A DNA stretch of 64,000 bases. Source: an uncultured Planctomycetaceae bacterium. Lineage in GTDB: Bacteria; Planctomycetota; Planctomycetia; Planctomycetales; Planctomycetaceae. Location: assembly GCA_937916515.1 (NCBI GenBank), contig CALFSX010000064.1, forward strand, positions 1 through 64,000, read 5' to 3'. Made by a program: the position numbers and the translations under genes. The stretch's first letter is position 1, and every line of letters begins with the position of its first letter. A model generated the notes under the pieces. It made no database searches, had not been told where the DNA came from, and saw only the letters and a list, made by a program, of their open reading frames with translations. This document shows, one piece after another, positions 56,905-64,000 of the stretch.

Positions 56905-59900
56905 ATGTCTGGGCTCATTCGACGTTATTTTCATGGTCTCCAAAATCAATTGCGGGGACAACAAAAACGTCGTCGAGGTCGGGCCAGCAATGCGTCTGCT
57001 TCTAATGATTCGTCGTCGTTTTTGGCCCGTCGCGCCGATGCTTTCGAAGACCGTGTCCTTCTTGCCGGCAATGCACCAAACCTGTTGCCGATTGCCCCGG
57101 TGAGTATATTTCAGCACGCTGAATCCCAAACCGTCGCGATTTCAGGGATTGACGCTGGTGGATCCGAATCGCAGCCATTGCGTGTGACTGCCTCAAGTGA
57201 CAACACAAGTGTTATCCCCCATCCGACAGTCGTTTACTCATCTCCAGCGAGCAGCGGGACGCTCGAATTCACGGCGCTTCCCGGAGCAAGTGGGGCGGTA
57301 ACGATCACTGTAACAGTTGAAGATGGTGGGCCAGACTTGAACTTCAACACAATTGATGACAACGAATTATTTACTCGCGAATTCGGGGTTACGGTAACTC
57401 CATTTAAGTCATTCGCAGTCAACAATTTGTTCGTAGACGCGCGTTCAAATCTATCACAGGCAGGTCGCTCGACGTGGCTAACCGACGGTCTGTTGCCGGT
57501 CATGATTGACCTCCCAACAGGTCAGGGGCGCTGGATTGAAATGTCCAACGTCAGCGGTTCACTGAAAGCGGGGCCCCAGTGGCCAACTCATGGTGCTGAC
57601 GGGGGTTCGAGTGGTCCAGGCAATACGAAGGGAACCAACATATTCTCGACTGATGGCATTTCGGGAATTCTGGCATCGCGGTTTCTGTTTTTATCGGGCG
57701 TCTTCCTTGCTGACACAACGTCAACTGCAGCCCCAAGCCGTTTGGATTACCGTAACATTGGAATGAACTTTCACAGCCAGTCTCCACTCCTGCAGCAGAC
57801 TTTCTTCATTGGGGATGGTCGGGACGCGAGCCAAGCGAGCCAGAGGTTCTTCATTCCAGACGGCGCAACGCGACTATTTTTAGGTTTTATGGATGCAGTT
57901 AAGTTCGGTTGGCCAACGGGACTTGCTCCAGGGGCGTATTCGGACAACACAGGCTTCCTGGCCGCGTCGCTGTCGATTAGCGTTCCAAATCGATTGCCCA
58001 CACTGAACCATATTGTTGACGTCAAACTGCCGATCGACGCCCCGGAGCAAACCATTGAACTGCACGGGATAACTGCGGGCGCCGGGGAATTGCAACCACT
58101 TCAGATAACCGTCGTGAGTGACAACACGCAATTAGTCGGACAACTGCTTTTGAACTACATTGCGCCACAATCGAGCGGAAACTTGGTTTTTAGGCCCGAG
58201 CCCGGCCACAGCGGTTCCGCAACTATTACGGTAAAAATTGAAGATGGCGGGCCAGATGGTGATTTGCTAACGCCCCTCGACAACGCTTTCTTCCAACGGA
58301 CATTTAATGTAACAGTTGGAAGTTTTCATTCATTCCCCGTAACAGACCTCACAGTTGATGCTCGCGCCGACCTTTCACACGCGTCTCGGGATACAACACC
58401 CGATCCAGAAAACCGCTTGCTTCCAGTGCTAGTAAACCTTCCAGTGGGCACTGGTCGTTGCCTCGTCGTAACTTCCGTAAATGGCGACGTCAAAGCTGGA
58501 CCGGAATGGCCAATCCACAATGCGGACGGCGGAATGTTCGGCCCCGCTGGCGAAATGGGAGCCAACATCTTTGCAGAGCGTGGAATTTCTGGCGTACTCG
58601 CACCACGATTCCTCTTTCTAGCTGGGACGTTTCTTGATGATGAAACACCAACGGTTTCACCGAGTCGATACGACTATCGCTACACTGGGACCGAATTTGC
58701 AAACCAAAGTCCAATTCCTCAACAGGTTTTCTATATTGGCGATGGACAGAATTCGGACGGCGCCCGTCCAATGATTAAAATCCCGGACAACGCCACACGC
58801 CTGTTTCTGGGCTTTATGGACGCCGATACTTTTGGTTGGCCGTCGGGGCTTTTGCCCGGCGCATACCACGACAACACCGGTCAGCTGTCGGTATCCCTGT
58901 CAATCATTGTGCCGAACGCGGCTCCAACCCTCGACAAACCTGCCGACTTAACGCTGACGAATGTCGAAAGCGAACACACTGTCGTCTTGAGTGGAATTTC
59001 CTCAGGGCTTGGCGAATCGCAGCATTTGCGAATCACGGCGGCCAGCAACAACACCGAACTCCTTGCTGATCCAGTTGTCGTGTACACATCTGGAGACACG
59101 TTTGGCCGCCTGATACTGATGCCTCGAACAGGATTCAGTGGCAGCACCTCGGTCGAGGTCCAGATTGAAGACAGTGGTCCTGATCAAAATTTCGACACCA
59201 CCGAAGACAACGGCACTTCGATTCAAACGTTCAAAGTTACTGTAACAAGTCAAAACGCCCCCCCAACTCTCAACACAATTGAAGACCTAAACTTCGATGA
59301 AGACGCAGAAGAAAGCCACATTGAACTCACCGGCATCACAGCGGGAGGTGGCGAGTCACAACATCTTGTAGTCACCGCTCTAAGCTCTAACAAACGCATC
59401 GTTGCAAATCCGTTAATAACATACTCGTCCCCCGACAGAACCGCACTATTATCAATACAGCCTCAGGCCGATCAAAGTGGCCCAGTGAGCATCACAGTCA
59501 CAGTCGAAGACGCCGGATTCGACCAAATTTTGGGGACCACTGACGACAACGCCACCTTCAGCCGCACATTTGAGATCGTGATAAATTCAGTCAACGATCC
59601 TCCGACGATGATGGCACTTTCGAATAGAACGCTGCCTACTGATTCCGGGGAGCAATCGATCCCGGTAACGAATCTCACAGCTGGAGGTGGAGAGTCTCAA
59701 CCGCTTCGATTAAACGCCATCAGCAGCAATCCAGATCTCATTGCCGAATTTGAGTTTGACTATACGTCCCCAAGCGACAGCGGCAGCTTGCGATTCACCC
59801 CAACAGCAGGACTATCTGGAACATCAATAATTACGGTCACGATTGAAGACGGAGGATTGGATGGTGACCTTGAAACGTCAAATGATAATGCTACGTTCGG

Positions 59901-60462
59901 TCATCAGTTTGAAGTCGCAGTGCATTCACCGATAGCCGGTAACGTTGATGGCGATATTGACTTCGATGCAAATGATTCGTTCCTCATTCAACTCGTCCAC
60001 CTTTCCGGAACGGACAGTCAGATTGATCAATCCAAAGGGGCAGCCAATGTGGCGGCATCGCAAATTAGACATCGCGTGGCTGATATTACTGACGTGGGAG
60101 ATGTGGATGGCGACGGAGACTTCGATGCCAACGATGCATTCTTGATTCACTTGGTCAAATTGTCTGGTACGAATCCCCAGATTGACCAATCGAAAGGTAG
60201 CAGTCCACTTACCGCTACCCTGATCCGCGCGAACGTCCATCGTCTCGGGCAACCCAAAATTGGACTTAACGCGCGACGTGTGTCAAAGACGTCTCAAGCA
60301 CTAATGCCATACCCGAAAATGTCCCCATGGGAAGGCCCATCCGATCAATGGAACTTTGACACCGGTCTAGGATTTATTACAGAAGAGTCCGATCATGACG
60401 AAGCCATACTGATTGCGTCTGTATTCGGCAAAAGCCATAGGTGGTGGCTGGACGCAATCTGA
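56905..60462 (+). CDS. Giant surface-type protein: Ig-like repeats, duplicated lectin-like modules, dockerin
   Basis: The 1185-residue protein begins with a basic, Ser-rich segment and AFEDRVLLAG, resembling the planctomycete LEPR-x-LL-type export N-terminus. About five similar Ig-like repeats follow, each with E..I.L.GI.AGGGESQ.L and ITVTVEDGG.D (about 52-166, 364-472, 672-785, 787-900, 900-1010). Two copies of a roughly 195-residue module at about 167-362 and 473-670 (TRLFLGFMDA..FGWP, L.PGAY.DNTG) resemble galactose-binding PA-IL-like domains. Residues about 1011-1105 form a type I dockerin-like pair (GNVDGDIDFDANDSFLIQLV, GDVDGDGDFDANDAFLIHLV) with Ca-binding loops. A further 80-residue tail follows. 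It is probably a secreted or surface adhesion or polymer-binding protein. It lies between the two copies of the 59-bp repeat. Confidence 0.82.
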   Translation: MSGLIRRYFHGLQNQLRGQQKRRRGRASNASASNDSSSFLARRADAFEDRVLLAGNAPNLLPIAPVSIFQHAESQTVAISGIDAGGSESQPLRVTASSDNTSVIPHPTVVYSSPASSGTLEFTALPGASGAVTITVTVEDGGPDLNFNTIDDNELFTREFGVTVTPFKSFAVNNLFVDARSNLSQAGRSTWLTDGLLPVMIDLPTGQGRWIEMSNVSGSLKAGPQWPTHGADGGSSGPGNTKGTNIFSTDGISGILASRFLFLSGVFLADTTSTAAPSRLDYRNIGMNFHSQSPLLQQTFFIGDGRDASQASQRFFIPDGATRLFLGFMDAVKFGWPTGLAPGAYSDNTGFLAASLSISVPNRLPTLNHIVDVKLPIDAPEQTIELHGITAGAGELQPLQITVVSDNTQLVGQLLLNYIAPQSSGNLVFRPEPGHSGSATITVKIEDGGPDGDLLTPLDNAFFQRTFNVTVGSFHSFPVTDLTVDARADLSHASRDTTPDPENRLLPVLVNLPVGTGRCLVVTSVNGDVKAGPEWPIHNADGGMFGPAGEMGANIFAERGISGVLAPRFLFLAGTFLDDETPTVSPSRYDYRYTGTEFANQSPIPQQVFYIGDGQNSDGARPMIKIPDNATRLFLGFMDADTFGWPSGLLPGAYHDNTGQLSVSLSIIVPNAAPTLDKPADLTLTNVESEHTVVLSGISSGLGESQHLRITAASNNTELLADPVVVYTSGDTFGRLILMPRTGFSGSTSVEVQIEDSGPDQNFDTTEDNGTSIQTFKVTVTSQNAPPTLNTIEDLNFDEDAEESHIELTGITAGGGESQHLVVTALSSNKRIVANPLITYSSPDRTALLSIQPQADQSGPVSITVTVEDAGFDQILGTTDDNATFSRTFEIVINSVNDPPTMMALSNRTLPTDSGEQSIPVTNLTAGGGESQPLRLNAISSNPDLIAEFEFDYTSPSDSGSLRFTPTAGLSGTSIITVTIEDGGLDGDLETSNDNATFGHQFEVAVHSPIAGNVDGDIDFDANDSFLIQLVHLSGTDSQIDQSKGAANVAASQIRHRVADITDVGDVDGDGDFDANDAFLIHLVKLSGTNPQIDQSKGSSPLTATLIRANVHRLGQPKIGLNARRVSKTSQALMPYPKMSPWEGPSDQWNFDTGLGFITEESDHDEAILIASVFGKSHRWWLDAI

Positions 60463-60695
60463 GAAAGAATCACGACACGAGACGTGGGCTATCCTTTCGA
60501 AGAACAGCAAACAGGATGTGCTGGAAGCCAAGGGGTTCCGGCAAATTGCGGAAATCAGCCAAGCGTCAGTCCGCCGGCATTTTTTTTTGGTGCCTGCCAT
60601 CGGCTCCTGAGAGTGATCCTGCCTGTTCGGAAATCCTACGTCACGTCCCCACACTGCGACGGACCACGAGCTATGTGGATAGCCCCCGTTTCATG
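60463..60695. other. Short non-coding stretch before the DUF2306 remnant
   Basis: A run of nine T (near 60580) and no recognised gene or hairpin. A 65-codon frame crossing the region is not similar to any family I know. Confidence 0.35.
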
Positions 60696-60754
60696 ATTCA
60701 ACACATTCTCACCATGGCTCAGCTGGCTGCTGCCCGTTGCTGGCCTGGAGATTG
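60696..60754 (+). repeat. 59-bp perfect direct repeat, right copy
   Basis: Identical to 56280-56338 in the DUF2306 gene; here it opens a gene-end remnant. Confidence 0.95.
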
Positions 60755-60792
60755 TTCGAAGAATCTGCACAACCACCAGAATTAAGAAGTAA
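60697..60792 (+). pseudogene. Remnant of a DUF2306 gene 3' end
   Basis: The frame reads FNTFSPWLSWLLPVAGLEIV then RRICTTTRIKK and a TAA stop at 60790-60792. It matches the last 31 residues of the intact DUF2306 protein: the first 59 bp are identical, and the rest is diverged but still alignable and of similar length. A TGA stop (60694-60696) lies directly before it, so nothing is translated from upstream. It is either a leftover of a tandem duplicate or the displaced original 3' end after an insertion. Confidence 0.8.
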
Positions 60793-60826
60793 ACCGCAAC
60801 ACAACAATGAATCGGAGTTCCGCGAC

Positions 60827-62542
60827 ATGACTCACTTGTTTCCCATTTCCTTGCTCACGATTTTCTGCTGCGTGTTGCTCGGCTGCTCTGACAGCACATC
60901 GACACTTCCAGATACGAATCAGGCCGTTTCCCCAAGTGTTCCAGCGGCCGAGGATTCTCGATCATCAATTGCTGCACCGGAAGCAAATACCAACCTTCAA
61001 GCAGATCCGTCGCCTACTCTACTGAATGCCCTGGAACAGATTTCAAAATCATCGCCACTTCCCTCATTGGCTGACGAAAACCCCGAGAATCCACTTAACA
61101 CAATCCTTGCAGATTCCAGCCTTGGCGAGATTGAGGATTCGACAGTCGATCCCAGTCAACGAATGGCTCTGAGTTTTGCCGCGTTGCGGGGCCTGGACAA
61201 GGCAATCGGTTCATACAGAAAAGCGCTGAGTTCCGAGCAACCGGTGGGAATGGAATTGGCCAGCCTGCTGAGACAACGTTGCCTGCTGGCCGCAGCGGCG
61301 GGGCGAATGGCGAAAGCAGACGGCCAACTGCCAACCGGGTTCGTCACTAATGAAGACACCGATGAACGAGAGATAGAAACAGAACGTCTGGCGTGGCTGT
61401 TGACGCTGTCGTGGAATGAGATCGCAAGGACTTTGCAGGCACCAAACTGGAGTAAGCTGAGTGCGGCAGAACAATCTCACGTGCTGCAAACTCTACAGAA
61501 CGCAACAATCGACCTTTCGCCGGTAACCTATGAAGCGTATCGCAGCAGCATTAAGACCAGCCTGCCGAAATCCGCTGATAGCGGTGACCTGAACGAACAA
61601 CTTTCGAAAGCCGAGATAGCACTTTCCACTGCCGATTTTGCTCCGCATTTGTTGGGCGCCTGTCGCAGCCTTTTTGACCTGACTTCCGTGCCAGTGCCGG
61701 AATTTCCCGAATTGGGCGAATACGACTATAGCGTCGAAGATGAAACAGTGCTGGTTTGGGAATTCGCCCTGACAAACGACGCCTCAAAGCAAACGCCTGG
61801 TTGCAAAATGGAATTCCGACTGCTGCTGCCTGCTGGCGATCATCAGCCGAAAAGCCTGCCATGCATCCTGATGGCCCCTGCGGGAACGGGGCTGGAGTCA
61901 GGCCTGGATCTGGACCTTGATTCCGATGAAGTTTATCTTGCCGCAGTCATACCGTTCGTTAAAGCTGGCTATGCCGTCCTTCAGTATTCGCTGGACGGCG
62001 AAGAAGCTGAATCCAAAGGATTCGATCTTGCCGCATCAAGACGTGCCTACCTTCAATTCCGATCAGCGTTTGGTGGAGTAGTCAATGGTCGCAACGCCGC
62101 TGAATTCGCCAGAACGCAAGTTCCCGCAATCAACCCCGATGCACTTTATGCAGCCGGACACAGTTCGGCAGGAACGGTCGCACTTCTGGTGGCAGCTCAC
62201 GACATTCCCATCAAAGGCGTGATGTCCTTCGCAGGCGTTTCGGACGTCGCCAAAGAAAACTATTCCCTCACAGGCAACGATGCTTCGTTCAAACCGGGAA
62301 TCCATTCATTTCGAGTGAAGTCGTCGCCCATCACCCATGCGGACCAGGTGAACATACCAGTATTCCTGTATCACGGACGACAGGATGACACGGTGAATTA
62401 TGCTCAATCACAAACCTTCGAAGGTGAACTCAAGGGTGCCGGCAAGCAGGTAACTCTGGTTTCCGTGGACAGCGCCGATCACTACGACGCCATGATTGAA
62501 GACGGCATCCCGCAAGCCATTGAATGGCTAAATTCGCTTTGA
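60827..62542 (+). CDS. Lipoprotein alpha/beta hydrolase
   Basis: The ATG at 60827 follows a GGAG site and opens a lipoprotein signal (lipobox VLLGCS), so the longer frame from 60737, which runs through the DUF2306 remnant, is rejected. The product is 571 residues. An N-terminal Ser/Pro-rich spacer and a helical part of about 250 residues precede an alpha/beta-hydrolase domain of the dienelactone hydrolase/prolyl oligopeptidase type. It contains PAGTGLESGLDLDLDSDE, Ser446 in AAGHSSAGTVALL, the Asp in HGRQDDTVNYAQS and the His in SADHYDAM, a complete triad. Substrate unknown; an exported esterase or peptidase is likely. Confidence 0.82.
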   Translation: MTHLFPISLLTIFCCVLLGCSDSTSTLPDTNQAVSPSVPAAEDSRSSIAAPEANTNLQADPSPTLLNALEQISKSSPLPSLADENPENPLNTILADSSLGEIEDSTVDPSQRMALSFAALRGLDKAIGSYRKALSSEQPVGMELASLLRQRCLLAAAAGRMAKADGQLPTGFVTNEDTDEREIETERLAWLLTLSWNEIARTLQAPNWSKLSAAEQSHVLQTLQNATIDLSPVTYEAYRSSIKTSLPKSADSGDLNEQLSKAEIALSTADFAPHLLGACRSLFDLTSVPVPEFPELGEYDYSVEDETVLVWEFALTNDASKQTPGCKMEFRLLLPAGDHQPKSLPCILMAPAGTGLESGLDLDLDSDEVYLAAVIPFVKAGYAVLQYSLDGEEAESKGFDLAASRRAYLQFRSAFGGVVNGRNAAEFARTQVPAINPDALYAAGHSSAGTVALLVAAHDIPIKGVMSFAGVSDVAKENYSLTGNDASFKPGIHSFRVKSSPITHADQVNIPVFLYHGRQDDTVNYAQSQTFEGELKGAGKQVTLVSVDSADHYDAMIEDGIPQAIEWLNSL

Positions 62543-62734
62543 CACACCCGCAGGCTTGATATGGAAACTTCCCTGTCGTTGCATGTAGCCGGAAAGCTTG
62601 CAAGCAAAATCAACCGAGGGCAAATCACCCGGGCGTGCAGTAAAGCCACGAGGCCGGTAGATAGCCCATTTTAATTCGGCAAGTTTCCACGCCCAATTCC
62701 CCCTAATCGGCGTATCGGGACGATGTTCCCAAAT

Positions 62735-64000
62735 CTATTTCAGAGCGGCTTCGCCAAATTTCTGTTTCAGTCGTTCCATGCCATTTTCTGTAATCTGGGT
62801 ACGAAAGACAGTGAGTCTCGTCAAAGGCAAGAGGCACAGGTCTTCGATGGATTGGTCGGTGATCGGTGTATCATCTAATTTAAGATGCCGTAGCGACTCC
62901 ATTTTGGTAAGCTGGCTAATGCCTTTGTCGTTAATGCGCGTGCCGCTTAGGTCCAGAAATTCCAGCGAGGCAAACGTGGCGACTTCAGTCAGTCCTTGAT
63001 CAGTCACCATTGTGCCAGCCAGTGACAAGACACTCAGATTCCGGAACACCTGCAACTCGCGTAGACCATCGTCAGTGATGGCGGTGTCGTGCAAATATAG
63101 GCTGGTCAAGCCTTCCAGCTGTCGCAGATATTGCAGGCCAGAGTTCGTTATTGAATCACCACTCAATTCCAGAAAGTTTAGTTTTTCCAATCGCCCAATC
63201 GACTTCATGCTATGGTCGGTTACCTGGCAGTTCATTACGGTAAGATGAGTCAGATTGCTCAAGACGCCAAAATATTCCAGTCCGTCATCGGTAATATGGC
63301 TGGCCCCTGCAACATACGTAAAACGCGAATCGGCCCTGGCTTTTTTTGTTGGGCAGTTGCCGAAGAGGTCAATCGCCGTGAGTTGTGGATGGCTGCGAAG
63401 GCTTTTCAGCCCATCGTTGGTGACGCCACATTTATCGAAGCCAATGCGAGTGACGCTTTGAGCATGTTTTCGAGTTGCCGCCAGCAAGGCGTCGATCGCC
63501 AACGGCCCCGTAAACGACAGGATTTCCAGGTTTCGGACTGCCTTGAACGCAGGAAGGTGAACCCCGGGAGACAGTTCCACACCCAATTCAGGATTTGCTT
63601 CCTGAAGTGTGATTATCAAATCTATGGTGACAAGAGGGCAATCATTCAGAGCCAAAGAGCGAAGTCCCGACAGTTGTGTTAACGTCTCCGCAGTGACGAG
63701 TTTGCAGCTATGAAGTTTAAGAGAGCGAAGGCTTGGTAATTGAGCTAATAATGCAAGCCCTTCATCGGTGACCAACGTGTCAACTAACCACAATTCGCTG
63801 ATTTGCCCGAGACCAACAAGCTTTCCAAGGGCGGCGTCCGTCACTTTCGCTCCTCGAAGCCTTAGCTTAGACAGTCCGGGAAACGCATGCAGCTGGTCAA
63901 GATCCTCAACCGAATGCGGATCCCACATCACGCTTTCGACGTCGCCGGAGTCGGCATACCAAGCGGGCATCAATCCAGAACCACCAAGATATCTGGTTAC
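62735..64000 (-). CDS. Leucine-rich-repeat protein (N-terminus beyond right edge)
   Basis: The minus-strand frame is open to the right edge (VTRYLGGSGLMPAWYADSGD), so the true start is outside the window. The visible 421 residues are about 14 leucine-rich repeats of the cysteine-containing/RNI type (LRLRGAKVTDAALGKLVGLG, LWLVDTLVTDEGLALLAQLP, LYLHDTAITDDGLRELQVFR, LDLSGTRINDKGISQLTKM). These form a curved binding surface. Similar T-D-x-G-L repeats are common in planctomycetes, usually in secreted or cytosolic proteins of unknown partner. It converges on the hydrolase gene across a 192-bp gap that shows no clear terminator. Confidence 0.88.
   Translation of the reverse strand, partial: VTRYLGGSGLMPAWYADSGDVESVMWDPHSVEDLDQLHAFPGLSKLRLRGAKVTDAALGKLVGLGQISELWLVDTLVTDEGLALLAQLPSLRSLKLHSCKLVTAETLTQLSGLRSLALNDCPLVTIDLIITLQEANPELGVELSPGVHLPAFKAVRNLEILSFTGPLAIDALLAATRKHAQSVTRIGFDKCGVTNDGLKSLRSHPQLTAIDLFGNCPTKKARADSRFTYVAGASHITDDGLEYFGVLSNLTHLTVMNCQVTDHSMKSIGRLEKLNFLELSGDSITNSGLQYLRQLEGLTSLYLHDTAITDDGLRELQVFRNLSVLSLAGTMVTDQGLTEVATFASLEFLDLSGTRINDKGISQLTKMESLRHLKLDDTPITDQSIEDLCLLPLTRLTVFRTQITENGMERLKQKFGEAALK

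Noticed and set aside
60737-60826. Longer start for the lipoprotein hydrolase beginning MLAWRLFEE
   Set aside because: The first 30 codons overlap the DUF2306 repeat remnant in another frame, and a lipoprotein signal begins at the ATG at 60827 with its own ribosome-binding site.

Overview
The window looks like chromosome from a planctomycete, most likely of the Planctomycetaceae type. The marker genes are: a prepilin-like DUF1559 protein with its carboxypeptidase-regulatory-like lipoprotein; two large DUF1549/DUF1553 (PSCyt/PSD1) proteins; a Tat-exported DUF1501 partner; a secreted sulfatase; a very large surface-type protein with an FEDRVLLAG-like N-terminus and a C-terminal dockerin; and futalosine-pathway menaquinone genes. 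No rRNA, tRNA, CRISPR array or prophage was recognised.

Layout. 1-667 is the body of a TetR regulator cut by the left edge. 1.3-2.5 kb holds an IS110-family transposase interrupted by one in-frame TGA, with a structured non-coding leader. 2.6-5.2 kb (minus) has a Sel1-repeat protein and a sulfatase. 5.5-10.6 kb (plus) has an RNase HII-like protein, an M42 aminopeptidase, a Tat-exported amidase and a receiver-ATPase fusion. 10.6-14.3 kb (minus) is a giant MscK-type channel. 14.9-20.4 kb (plus) is an lhr-nei DNA repair operon with overlapping genes. 20.5-24.3 kb (minus) has a lipoprotein, a DUF1559 protein and a TPR-like protein. 24.5-28.3 kb (minus) is ribBA-hemX-hemA.

28.7-37.3 kb (plus) carries three large exported proteins in a row: PSCyt/PSD1 with Ig-like domain; PPC domains with a coiled coil; cytochrome c-WD40 with a coiled coil. 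37.7-40.2 kb (plus) is mqnB-mqnD followed by a HEAT-like protein. 40.3-46.8 kb (minus) is a complete oligopeptide ABC transporter operon (oppA, terminator hairpin, oppB-oppC-oppD-oppF). 47.1-49.8 kb (minus) is a DEAD-box RNA helicase with a long acidic N-terminal extension and a textbook terminator. 50.4-55.0 kb (minus) is a PSD1-DUF1501 pair. 55.3-60.8 kb (plus) has a VOC protein, a DUF2306 membrane protein, the dockerin giant and a remnant of a second DUF2306 3' end. 60.8-64 kb has a lipoprotein hydrolase and an LRR protein cut by the right edge.

Functional themes are biosynthesis of haem, flavin and menaquinone; extracytoplasmic oxidation or polymer handling (cytochrome-like, sulfatase, amidase and dockerin proteins); peptide uptake; and DNA repair. 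The least explained structures are the 59-bp perfect direct repeat that brackets the dockerin giant and coincides with a duplicated gene end, the matched coiled coils in two adjacent exported proteins, the IS110 leader hairpins with the TGA-broken transposase, and the hairpin between oppA and oppB.
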